From Rotaria macrura (taxonomy: Eukaryota; Rotifera; Eurotatoria; Philodinida; Philodinidae), in assembly GCA_900239685.1 (NCBI GenBank), contig OENT01000158.1, forward strand, positions 117,588 through 181,587: DNA of 64,000 nucleotides. Direction: 5' to 3'. The translations under genes were made by a program, and so were the position numbers. Below the pieces are notes generated by a model that was given only the letters and a program-made list of their open reading frames with translations, had not been told where the DNA came from and made no database searches. Shown one piece after another: positions 1 to 10,386 of the stretch (positions are counted from its first letter, which is position 1; every line of letters begins with the position of its first letter).

Positions 1-524
1 TTGGTGGTGGTTGTAGTATACCGAATGCTGTACGTACAATGTACGATGAAAGAAGATTAAGAATTGATGGTATTCTACTGAATCTTGATGGATCACGTTT
101 TGTTAAAGATCATGTTGAAAACTTGGATTTAACTAAACCAATGACAGCAACAAAACATGGCTCATCATTTTTAGTATCACAATCAAATGATGATCTTTCG
201 TTGCTTGATGATAATACACAAGCAATAAATGTATCTTCAAATCAAAAACATTCAAAAACTCAATATACAGAATCAGATATGGATGTCCAACATAATGTCA
301 TTCCTTTATCTTCACCATCAACAATGACAGAAGTTATACCTCTACTGCGTCATTATGCACATGTGTGTGGTGTGAATATGGATGAAAAAATATTGGAAAA
401 TGCAGAATTATGTGGAACAAATCTTGCTGTTAAACTCATGCAAATGGGTGCCGATAGTATATTAGAAGAAATTCATCAAAATGTTTCTAATATTTCGAAT
501 ACACAGACGGGAGAAAACAGTTAA
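1..524 (+). CDS. 3' terminal exon of an unrecognised protein (partial)
   Basis: An open frame runs in from the left edge (frame starting at base 3, GGT GGT GGT...) and stops at TAA 522-524, so the first in-frame ATG (39) is probably internal. About 174 residues are visible. They begin with a Gly/Cys/Ser stretch and a basic MYDERRLRIDG segment, continue through a polar, probably disordered middle (Ser/Asn/Asp-rich), and end in an amphipathic helical part with VIPLLRHYAHVCGVNMDEK and KLMQMGADSILEEI. I do not recognise the family. Codon use (ca/aa-ending, AT-rich) matches the neighbouring genes, so it looks like a real exon. The downstream sequence is T-rich and then A-rich (about 650-710), suitable for a 3' UTR. 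Confidence 0.6.
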   Translation, partial: GGGCSIPNAVRTMYDERRLRIDGILLNLDGSRFVKDHVENLDLTKPMTATKHGSSFLVSQSNDDLSLLDDNTQAINVSSNQKHSKTQYTESDMDVQHNVIPLSSPSTMTEVIPLLRHYAHVCGVNMDEKILENAELCGTNLAVKLMQMGADSILEEIHQNVSNISNTQTGENS

Positions 525-2341
525 TGTTGTCTGTCTTATTGTTTTTTCTTTTTTTCTAGTTGCAATTAGTGTTATTGCATTTCCTTTTTTTTTACATTCG
601 TTTTTGCTTGTAGTTGTAATTTAAATTTTAGTTTTTGAACTTTGCGTACATTTATGTCAAAAGACATAACAAATATATATTGAAAAAGAAAACCAAAAAA
701 AAAAATAAGTAAACATCGAATTCATTGAATCTTATAATTCCAATGGGAATGGAACAATTATTTGAAATATCATACATCTTTTGCAGAGAAAGAGAAGTTC
801 TCTATGATAAAATAGCCTATGTCGACATAAATGTAGTTCATTCTAATCAGAATCATGAGCGAATTTTTGTTCTATTACAATTAGAAACAATGCTGTCGAT
901 TTTAAACGAACGTTCAATTTCTTAATTACTGTTTGTATTATTAAAGTGAAATGTTTCAAATAAGTCGTTTCTTTTTATTAAAATTTTAATAACTTTATGA
1001 ATTATTCTGTAAAATTGTAATATAATTAATACATTTGATTATTCTAAAGCTTAACTTTTACGATTAGAACATATTTAACTTTACGTCTAGCGCGTATAAA
1101 AATGTTTTATATACGATGAGATTGAATATTTTAGTGACGAATCTTCTAAAATATTTCGCACAACTTTTTCCCATGTGAAGATAATCTATTATTCGTACGT
1201 GAAACTTTCTTTACGATGAAACAATCTTATGGTAAATGTATTTGAATCAATATGTTTGAGGAGAGTCAACAATAAAAACCATTTGAAACTAAATTGACTA
1301 ATTAATGAATGATTGTACATTTGAAATAATGTGTGCAAATGATTATTATGAAGAATTGTTATTGAAATTTTTTCTTCATATTTAATCAAATCTAGAAGAT
1401 TTTTTTTCTTCAACTTATCTTCAAAATCATTTTAGTTCCGATTGATTCTTCTTAAATCTGAAAGATTTATTATTGTACATTCCATATTGAAATAAGGATT
1501 CATCTGACCTCGGTCTTGTTCGATTTCGAATATATATGCAAGAATGTAATGAAATCAAAATACACATGTCTTCTATTGTGTGTGATAGGCATTAGTTACT
1601 CGCAATAGAATAGTCAAGTTTCCTTTTCGATGAAGATAATTAGTACGAATTTGACAAGCCATTTATTTAATTGACACAAAACTCGATCAGAATCGATATA
1701 ATTGAATATCTTCATAAAGCTATTTCGATTATGATCTTCGAAAAATCGCGATCCTGAAAGCGAGATGTCTACAATTTATTCATGGTTTTTGAAAGTTGAT
1801 TCTTGTTTCTAGTGAAAATTCATCTACTGCTTATAGACCTTTATACCGGTCGTTCATTGAGGTTTTTCTTTTAAATAATGATCTTCCAGTCTTATAAAAA
1901 TAAGATAGAGTTTGACAAGAGTTAGTTTTTATGTATTATATAAAATTTTTGCATCAACCTCTCCAAACGAGTATGTGAAATATGCTTTCGATTTTTCAAA
2001 TATTCTTTTTCATCTTGTCTTGTGAAAACCTTCGAATCTAGCCATCATGATAGAAAAAAGCATTTAACCAAGATAACTAACGCTACAGATTCTTCATAGC
2101 TATTAAGATGAAGGTGAAAATTTTAAAAAAAGAACACTCTTTCTCCGCTAGAATCACACAATGAATGAAAAAGATTCGTCAGAATATTTTTGAAATGTTC
2201 TGCAATAAATAGAATCGATTTCATATTTTGAAATTTTGTTTTATCTTCTTTTTATTTTATTGATGTCATATATGAACTGGTTACATAAATCAGCATGAAA
2301 ACAAAACAATAAAAACATGCATATTTTTATTTGACTGATTT
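525..2341. other. Intergenic, no gene seen
   Basis: AT-rich sequence between the 3' end of the left-edge gene and the 3' end of the S12 gene, so the two genes converge here. Short open frames (for example 725-925 plus, 1189-1413 minus) have no splice or composition support. No repeat or hairpin of note was seen. Confidence 0.5.
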
Positions 2342-2831
2342 CTATGCTGATTGTTTGTTTTTCTTCATGAATTCTAATAATTGATCGTGAGCTTGTGTTT
2401 CATCACCGAAATCACGAACAACGCAGGAACTGCAACGAACAACTTTTCGTGCTTTGCCATCTTTGTCTAATTTGCATAAACCAGCCCATTCACCTAATTT
2501 TTTATTGTCATCAACACGTAATATATTGATATTATGCTCAGCACATAGTGCCTCAATTAATTTAACATAATTTGGTTCATCACAATTCGATGCTAGAACA
2601 CAAAGGTGAGCTTCGCGTCGATCTAATGCTTTGACCGATTCTTAAATAAAAGAACAAGACTGTGTATAAAACGAAACCACATCATATATATAAATATATA
2701 ACTATGTTACCTCGTAGACCACGTGCAAGACCATCATTACGTGCAGCTGATTTAAGGACTTCTTGTAACGACTTATTCAAGTCGACTTCATCCGAGGCGC
2801 GTGGCGTCTCGTCCATCTCAGTGTCCGACAT
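2342..2831 (-). CDS. RPS12: Ribosomal protein S12 (eS12), two exons
   Basis: Exon 1 is 2831-2711 and exon 2 is 2640-2342; the intron 2710-2641 is GTAACA...AG. Together they give 420 nt, 139 residues plus TAG. The protein starts [11 protein letters not shown] and contains the eS12 signatures [50 protein letters not shown] and a Cys-rich [15 protein letters not shown]. Length and order fit eukaryotic eS12, a component of the small ribosomal subunit beak. The gene lies only 60 nt downstream of the ZNF511-like stop codon on the same strand, with an acceptor-like TATTTTTCTAG 25 nt before the ATG. S12 may therefore be the downstream member of a trans-spliced pair. The identification is secure; the transcript structure is inferred. 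Confidence 0.95.
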
Positions 2832-2891
2832 AATAATATCGATGACGTTTAATGATCTAGAAAAATAGCAAAAAAAAGAAGTATCTCAATT
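2832..2891 (-). promoter_or_regulatory. Short intercistronic region with poly(A) signal and acceptor-like site
   Basis: Read on the minus strand, AATAAA overlaps the ZNF511-like stop codon. It is followed by a T-rich tract and TATTTTTCTAG (AG at 2858-2857), then 25 nt to the S12 ATG. Poly(A) signal, pyrimidine tract and AG within 60 nt is the arrangement expected between genes of a trans-spliced operon. The sites are visible; operon function is inferred. It could instead be an S12 promoter with a 5' UTR intron. Confidence 0.45.
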
Positions 2892-3425
2892 TTATTCTTC
2901 ATCCCCATCCCAACGCATATCAACAAATTGTCTTGGTCGTAATCTTGAATTACGAATAAACGTTTTTTGACTATCACAACCAAATCTAGGATCCTGTTGC
3001 TTAGTTTTCGTGTCATTTGTTTGCCGATTTGAAAATAAAAGTAGTATGTCATTGAAGTGACGATTTTTTGTATTGTGATGATGTTCATCATTTATGTGTT
3101 TAAAACGCTGATCAATATCAGAAAAACATTTTGAACATGATTCAATCAAGCAACGATAAGATTGAATTCTCGAATAATTACTGTGTGCTTCATCCATATG
3201 AATATCCAACAGAAAATAACTAGGAAATACGTGTGAACATTGACAACAAACATGTTGATGATGGATATGATTATGAAAATCGAAATCAGCTGGAGAATTA
3301 GTATTGAACGTACAAAAAGGACAAGTAAGAAGATCGTCGGATAGACTAGAATGAGAATCAAGAGATGGATTCTCAGAACAAAAACGTTTCGATGTTAAAC
3401 TATCATTGATCTCCATGGAATACAA
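2892..3425 (-). CDS. ZNF511: ZNF511-like C2H2 zinc-finger protein, single exon
   Basis: A 177-residue open frame with no intron. It has CPFCTFNTNSPADFDFHNHI (about residues 35-54), a central CCQCSHVFPSYFLLDIHMDE finger (60-79), then YRCLIESCSKCFSDIDQRFK with HINDEHH (about 90-117). The spacing Cys-x2-Cys...LLDxHxxExH followed by YRCLxExC...F is characteristic of ZNF511, a conserved but poorly understood C2H2 protein. The C-terminal FGCDSQKTFIRNSRLRPRQF segment and acidic end are also of this type. It is shorter than the human protein (about 250 residues). The start could be the MYS or the nearby MEIND methionine. The TAA stop lies inside an AATAAA hexamer (2896-2891), leaving almost no 3' UTR before S12. 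Confidence 0.75.
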   Translation of the reverse strand: MYSMEINDSLTSKRFCSENPSLDSHSSLSDDLLTCPFCTFNTNSPADFDFHNHIHHQHVCCQCSHVFPSYFLLDIHMDEAHSNYSRIQSYRCLIESCSKCFSDIDQRFKHINDEHHHNTKNRHFNDILLLFSNRQTNDTKTKQQDPRFGCDSQKTFIRNSRLRPRQFVDMRWDGDEE

Positions 3426-4496
3426 ACCAAATTGCTATTCATTCATAAACAGTAAATGTATAAATGGACGAATTCCAATAATTACTGTATCCCCTCTTCT
3501 CTCCTCTCATGTCTGGTATATAAAATTGTATTCGACGAAACATAAAATTAAGAAGATACTTAGTTTTTATTAAAATAATTTATGACAATAAAAATGAAAC
3601 AAAATCATTTAGCTGTCAAGGATGTAGAAGATTCGCATGTGATGAAATATATATATATATATATCCTTTTCTTCTTCATAGAGGCCGCTAGAGTATTATA
3701 TTTGACTACAGTCTTTCGTAATGAGAGTGTGATTATATTGCTTTTCCGAAACGGAAGACTAGCAGATGAAATGAGACTGCGGCACAATGTTAATTGATTG
3801 TCATAGGTGAACTTGCACATACTCACTTTTGAAGAGTCGATTGAATTTCTCGCAATAAACAATAGGTTACTCTCTGATTTCGTCAGATTTGGGACAACAT
3901 TATATTATAGCATGGATGACGCTTAGAATTGCTACCTTCCAAATATTTTCAAGTTTATAATTCGTCAGATTGCGTAGTTAAATATGCGAGAATGTTCTAT
4001 CTGTCGGTTATAACAGATGTACGTCACCAAGCGTACAGTGTCAGACTCAAGTTAGATCCAATGCTTGGAATAAGACTTCTCGGTGACACTAGAACTACAC
4101 CAATCAAACATCTTCATGTAAGATATTTTCCTAGAAAACATTTCTCCTTACAACAAAATAACTACATCGATTGTATCGCTTAAAGTTGATCATTCTAAAA
4201 GTTAATGCTTTTACAATCGATACCCATTGCAATTCTATAGAAGATTGTATCGAGATTCTGAAATTCAGTCGATAAGTAGAAGAATTACAAATATTCGATT
4301 CGAATATGCAAGTTTATTTCGATGCATCAATGTTGTTGACTTTAAAAAAAATATCCTATCACTTGAAATAAGATTTTAACAATGTTTGTTGATCGTATAC
4401 TTTGACTTTACTTTATTAAGAAACTACGTAAAGATTATGAGAATATCGAAAAAAAAATATGTATCAAATGTCCAGGTTTGCATAAGAAAATAAGGT
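3426..4496. other. Intergenic, 5' side of ZNF511-like gene and 3' side of next gene
   Basis: No supported gene. A short (AT)n tract lies at about 3647-3664. Open frames at 3582-3862 and 3929-4183 have no recognisable product or splice context and look like chance. Confidence 0.45.
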
Positions 4497-6108
4497 TTAT
4501 TTTTTGTTTTTGTTATATTGATCTATGAGACGAACACATACTTGTAGCATAGCTTTTTCGCTTCCGGACACAACATGTTTATGACTATGGAATAAGATAT
4601 AAACTTCAAAAGATTAATAATAAAATTATTAATTACTTTGAAATCGTATGTTTAAACGATTCGATAGTTGAATCGAGTTCTTGAATTAATTTTGAATAAG
4701 TTTCTAAATCCATAGTATTCATTTGTGCCAATTCATTTGCTTCAATTAATTCAATAAGACGATCACATGTACGATTCCAATTATCTATGAATAGTGGAAA
4801 AACAAAAAACAATTGAATGTTCGCTTTTCTCGATTCATTCTCAATACAATACCTTTATTTTCATCGGTAACATCGTTTGTTACGGATTGAATGTTAAGTC
4901 GATCGAGTTTATTTGAAAGACACATATCAAGTGCTTGTTGTTTTTGATCATAATCATTAAATAAACGAACAATTTTACTTAATGTTTCACCCTACGAAGA
5001 AAAACATCGAATATGACAAACAATGCCAATAGAAAATAGCGATAAACTAAATTCACCAATGTTTTAATAATATTTCCAACGATTTTATCTACAACTGCTT
5101 TTTTTCTTGTTTCTTGTAAATTATTAATTTCATTGATGATTTGATATGCAGTACGATGTAATTTACCGAAACGAGCCTGAATATATTTTTTTGAAATGTT
5201 AACAAAAAGAAGTCATTTTCTTCCTAGTTTATTAATCAAACAATTTTTCCTACTGTTTGTAATTGTCGATTCGATTGAACGATTTCATTAAATAGCTGAT
5301 TAGTGAAGACTATTTGTAAAAGTTCATTTTGAGTAAGAATAAGTTCACGTCGATCACGTTCATCGACAAGATCGTCACCATTCTAGAACAATTGATATGT
5401 AACAATTTAAATTAACGTTATTTTTCGTGCATAATAATAATAATAATACAAACTTTTTTCCAAGCCCCACTAATACGTGATGAAGCCGCAGGTTTCGCTG
5501 GTGATATATGTTGTTGGTCTTCACGAACGGCTAAATAGAAAATTATAAAATAGAAATGAATCGAGAAGATTGAAACTTGTACCAGTTAATTCAACAGACT
5601 TTTTAACAAAGCCAAAACGAGATTTTTGTGTTCGAGGTACAACATTAACAAGATCTTGTTCACTGATCGACTACAAATAGTAAAATCGTATACAATTTTT
5701 TGGGTTTCTGCTATGTAAATTAAATTCTCTAATTACAAACTTTTTTCATTTGCGAGACGATTGGAGCCGAAACTGTTGCTGTAGACGTTCGTGGTATATT
5801 GTATGCAGCTGAAATGAACAAATATGATTCATGAAAGAAATAAACATTTTTATTGTTTTTCATTATATAAATTTAATGACAAATCGAGCAAAGTTACATT
5901 GCGATTTGACCATAGTCGAAGTTCTCGCTTTTGTCACTGGTGTATTGCTTGCTAGTCTTTTCACTGGTGCAGCTTGTGTTGACTGTTGAACAATACCAGA
6001 TCGAGTGGGAATGCTAAAGATGAATGGTGAATAATCGAGTGTCTCATGAAAATAGACGCATTCATACCGAGGTGGTTTAGCACCTTGAAATTTTTGACTA
6101 GCGTGCAT
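4497..6108 (-). CDS. Coiled-coil protein, nine exons, 355 residues
   Basis: Exons (minus strand): 6108-5898, 5808-5741, 5670-5583, 5530-5454, 5382-5254, 5176-5057, 4991-4853, 4784-4637, 4584-4497. All introns are GT-AG and the phases close to 1068 nt. The first 150 residues are basic and rich in Ser/Pro/Thr (AAPVKRLASNTPVTKARTS, RTQKSRFGFVKKSVE), probably disordered. Residues from about 155 to the end are almost entirely helical and heptad-like (ELLQIVFTNQLFNEIVQSNR, KAVVDKIVGNIIKTLGETLS, LETYSKLIQELDSTIESFKH). A basic disordered N-terminus followed by a coiled coil is reminiscent of augmin subunit HAUS8, but I cannot establish homology, so I give no symbol. TTCTTATCTTAAG ends 3 nt before the ATG, an acceptor-like site. 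Confidence 0.7.
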
Positions 6109-9100
6109 GATCTTAAGATAAGAATTTTTAAAAGAATTGATATGAACAAATAAAAGATCGTACAAAGAACAAGTGCTTATAAAATACATAGCGAAGAAAA
6201 GAACGAACAAGTTGATTAGTTAGTTTCCGTGGCGTATGAATCATCATGTCGTCTCTCCAAGCAAATAGTAGAAACGAAAACAAAAGAACGAATCTTAGTT
6301 CTTTTCTTTCCTTCATCATCGTTCGATGTCAGAAATCTTCTCATAGATGATTTATACTATTTTTTCAATCACTTTTTTGAAGTATGAATAATAATCGATT
6401 GAACAGAATGACACAGATTAAACAATGAAGTGTCAATTGTGCTCATCAGACTTCAATGATTGCTTTCTCTAGGCATGAAGTCATATTTAATTGGAAATGT
6501 TGAATATTGTTATAGATTTCATACGGTTTGAAGGAACCATAAAATATTCGTCCAGTGGAAAATGCTAGTAAGTATTTTGTCCATAGAAATCTTAAGTAAC
6601 TCATTGCGAATGATAATTCTGATTATAATGAAATAAAATTTAATAATTCAATCATTCCTATTTATAGTGCTATTGCAGGTCTAAGGACATGGAAATCTTT
6701 TTCAATTCTCACAATGTTTCATTTCAACTAAAGTTAAAATAAAACAATGACATGGATGATACTCTATCACGGTTTGTTCATGTTTACTACGAAATCAGTT
6801 CATCTAGACGTTTAGTCATAGAAACGTTTTTAGAAAAAGCCTTGTTCATTCGATTTTTCCTCAATGTGACAACAATCAAATCGCTTCGTAATATTTCGTC
6901 TCGGACGATTCGTGCTCAATGTGTCAATCAATAACAGTATTGCATAAAATTCTAAGTAGTTTAAAGAGATTCTCAATCTTTAACATGCAGTTGACTACTA
7001 CATAGAATCTATAGTTTTTGACAACAGATTAATCTATGAATCGATCAAATAGTTATAAACAGAGCAACGATCGACAAGTTCTAAAATCATCTACAAAATC
7101 GTTGGAATTGTTTGCTATAGAGTAATAACAGATTCAACAAATATCAAATATATTTGTTACTCTATGACACGAGTTATAATAAAACATTGTAAGCAAACCA
7201 ATAGTTTTAATTATAGTCCATCTAAATAAATTATTTTTATCGGCTATTATCCATGCACGATCTTGTCTACATGATTGTAAGCATAGTTTCGAAAAAGAAC
7301 TATGTTCTCGTTAAATGTATATCATTGTCGATATATAACAATCAACTCCGATAGTATATCGTTCAAGTCTATATAGTAATGTGAAAGAGTGAAATGGAAT
7401 TTCATATGACAGTTTGTTGTTCAAACTCGAAAAGTAAAAGAAGAATGCAATTAGATATGAGTAGAATGTCTGTAGGCATAGTTCAATCTTTCAATTAAAA
7501 CAAACTGGACAAAGTTCTCATCCATATCCATTCTTATTCCTATTTATAACAGAAGAGAAAGCACATGAGACTCACAGACTAGAAGGAAGCAGAGTATATT
7601 TAAATAGAAAGTCTTCAAATCATTTCAACACATCTAACAATTTTTTTACGATGGACGAGAACGATACATTGGAAATTCATCAAATCATCATACTCAATAC
7701 TATAATTGTAATTGAATCAGTTAAAGCCAACGGACGATTCAAGAATCTTCTTCGAACTATATTTTTTTAAATTCTAAAGTCATTTTAATACGATTTATTG
7801 GTAGTATCAAATAGTTGAAATAGCAAAAGACAACGAACTGTAAATCATACTTTCCAAGTAGCATCAATTATTTTTACAACTGTAAAAATGAGTCGTTCAT
7901 GTTAGAATGTTTGAATCGATAATGAAACACTAGTAAACAATCAACTCATCGAGAATTCGGAAAAAAAAGATTTCCTCATTTCATACTGATGACGATGAAA
8001 AAAATCTGAACAACAAATATCCAATCGGTCATGACCGATAAAAATCAAAGCATACAATGTAAAACAAACAAACAACATGACTCTGCAATTCACTTTTGAT
8101 TTAATTTTCACTCTCACAACAACGACCATGTCAGCGATTTTCGTACATATTGATTCTCGAAATTAGATCGGGATTCAGTACTATGAAAACATTAGTTTAT
8201 ATTTCACTGAATGTTGTTTATACAAACTATATACTGATCAACATCAATCTTAATTAGGTCGACTTGCACACATTCTTCTATGCATTTGACTCGATTGTTT
8301 GTACGCAATTCATATTCGAAGTGCACATGATATTCTTAAAGCGCGACTATTTTTCTGTTTTTTATGATGAAAAATAAAAACTTTATATGTTTATCGTAAA
8401 ACAAGTGAATATTTCATCGAATAAAAAACTTGCTATTTTCAAACGTACTCCATATACATCGCTTCATCTACATGTACACTTTCTTATTGTTTTAATTAGT
8501 TTCATTTCAAAGATTCTTTATAACAAATAATAGTGAGCACTTGTATCGAAAGGATTGTAGTCTTCTGTTTGAATTGTTAGCTGCTATTCAGTCGAGATTG
8601 TGATAATCTCATTTTATATTTCTATGAGATCTCTTACACGTTGTTGTCCATTAGGGAAGGTATGTGCCATGGTATAATTAATCTGCAGCCAAACAAGTGT
8701 CTTATTTTGATTTCTATCATCAACATAAGAAATGAGGAGAGAAAAGTCGAAAGCAAGCTGCAGTTCTTTTCTCTTGTTTATTCTAATGTAAAAAAAAAAC
8801 ACGAACGTGTCACTGCATCTCTTTTTTGTTTCATTAAGTGAAAAGCAAAAAATACAATAGACTTACTTTCGAATTAATTAAATAGGTAAGCGTTAATGTT
8901 ATCTACTGTTGCCATGCTTTAAAAGATAGATGTATGCTAATAGAATATCTGCTTATCATTGACAAATATAGTTACTCATAGGACATAAATTAGTGAAGGT
9001 TCGATGATATATTATTTAATTAACTTGGATATATGTAGATTTGACAAAGAACATCTGCATTAATGTACGTTTCTATTTTCTGAGTAATAACAGGAATGAA

Positions 9101-9256
9101 TATTTTTTAAAATAAATGAATCGGTAATCATACAATGATCTCTTTGTTTATATCTCATCTTTACTTTAAAACCTTCCTCAGTGAGATATATTAAGCTTTG
9201 ATTCATTATTTATTTGCGCGTGCATTATTTTCTTGTACTATTTGATATGTTTAGTT
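6109..9256. other. Intergenic, about 3.1 kb
   Basis: Lies between divergently oriented genes. Apart from the receptor-like fragment near 8.7 kb I see no coding signal. The open frames here (6128-6319, 6752-6934, 7941-8129) lack supporting splice sites or recognisable motifs. Promoters for both flanking genes should lie here, but no clear core elements can be named. Confidence 0.4.
8638..8782 (-). pseudogene. Isolated exon-like fragment resembling a Cys-loop receptor ligand-binding domain
   Basis: On the minus strand an AG (8784-8783) opens a frame that reads FDFSLLISYVDDRNQNKT followed by LVWLQINYTM and ends at a GTAAGAG donor (GT at 8637-8636). The pattern F-x-x-S-L-x-x-L-I-x-V-D-(D/E)-x-N-Q-x(4)-W-L-x-x-x-(W/Y)-T is the first beta-strand block of nicotinic acetylcholine receptor type subunits. 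No flanking exons (Cys loop, transmembrane segments) were found within several kb. This is therefore either a relic or one exon of a gene whose other exons are too diverged or distant to see. A chance match is possible. Confidence 0.35.
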
Positions 9257-10386
9257 ATGACAAAAACATTTAGTCGATGTTCTGTTTGTCAAAAAGAGCC
9301 TGGAACATGTTTCTGTACTGGATGTGGAATTTTTTTTTGTACAAAAGATTATAAAACTCATCGTAAAACATTATGTGAAGAAATGAATGCAGTCATTGAA
9401 GATCGTAACCAACTTCAAGATAAAATTTATGAAGAAATACGACACGATAATCAACATGCTCCAATATATGATCAAATCGATCAATGGCAGAGCACGATGA
9501 TTGAAAAAATAAATCTAGTTGCTAATCGTACTCGACAACAAGTTTCTCAATTATTTAATTCGAAACGTGTTCAATTAAGTCATGATTTTAAGAAATTTTC
9601 AAAAGAATTAGTGCATTTGAAACAAACAGAAAATTTTGTTGAACATGATCTAAAACGTTTGAAAGACATGGTCCATCAACTCAACAATGAATTAAATCAA
9701 TTAACGAAACCATTCATGATTGAATTACATACAGAACAAACTGATCGCATTGTTTGGAGTCAACTTATTTATGCGGAAGAAAAACATATTTATAATGGAA
9801 TTCTACAGCGTGAACAACAAGTAAGAGGTATGATGATCAACTAATTACTGAATACATATTTTGTAAAATTGATGTCGAGTCATTTCGAGACTTTCACATC
9901 ATGTAACCATCTTTTACTGACTCATGAATGAACAATTACAAACATAAAATTCAGCTTGTATAAATAGAACTATACAATAGCATGAATGGATAAGATGTCT
10001 TCTGTCATAATCATGGCCACATTATTGATCGAGATATATAAATGAAATTTTTTAGTCCATACCAAGTGACTAGTATTTTACTCAATTTATGATGAAAGGT
10101 AGGTTCAAGATACCATGAGACTATTTATAGCCTTAAAAATCATAACAGTTTTTGGCGAAAGGATAACCTATAAACTTTTTGCTAATAGTATTTTTTACTA
10201 TACAAATCTCAGCACAAGGAATATTTCTCTGATTTTCAAAACGAAAGTCTTCGTTTTTAGTTGACTAGACTTTTTTATTTAGATGAAGAAGAATCAGAGG
10301 CGCTCTCACCTCGAAAACAGCCACCTAAAAGCTATTCATCACCTCCAAGATTGTTTATCAATGGATCAACTCCCGATGTAATCTAA
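9257..10386 (+). CDS. B-box-like zinc-binding/coiled-coil protein, two exons
   Basis: Exon 1 9257-9827 and exon 2 10283-10386 join in phase 1 (AGAG|GTATGA...TTTAG|AT) to give 224 residues ending at TAA. The N-terminus is a compact Cys/His cluster, CSVCQKEPGTCFCTGCGIFF then CTKDYKTHRKTLC (about residues 8-40), which resembles a B-box-type zinc-binding module. A long helical region follows (about 45-180: NQLQDKIYEEIR, STMIEKINLVANRTRQQVSQ, DLKRLKDMVHQLNNELNQL), predicted coiled coil. The tail DEEESEALSPRKQPPKSYSS is acidic then Pro/Ser-rich. B-box plus coiled-coil proteins without a RING are frequent in bdelloid genomes, often with NHL repeats, which are absent here. The ATG at 9257 is preferred because an acceptor-like ATATGTTTAG ends 2 nt before it. 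No specific function can be assigned. Confidence 0.65.

Noticed and set aside
3582..4183. Several 70-85-codon frames between ZNF511-like and coiled-coil genes
   Set aside because: No recognisable product, no splice signals, and overlapping frames on both strands.
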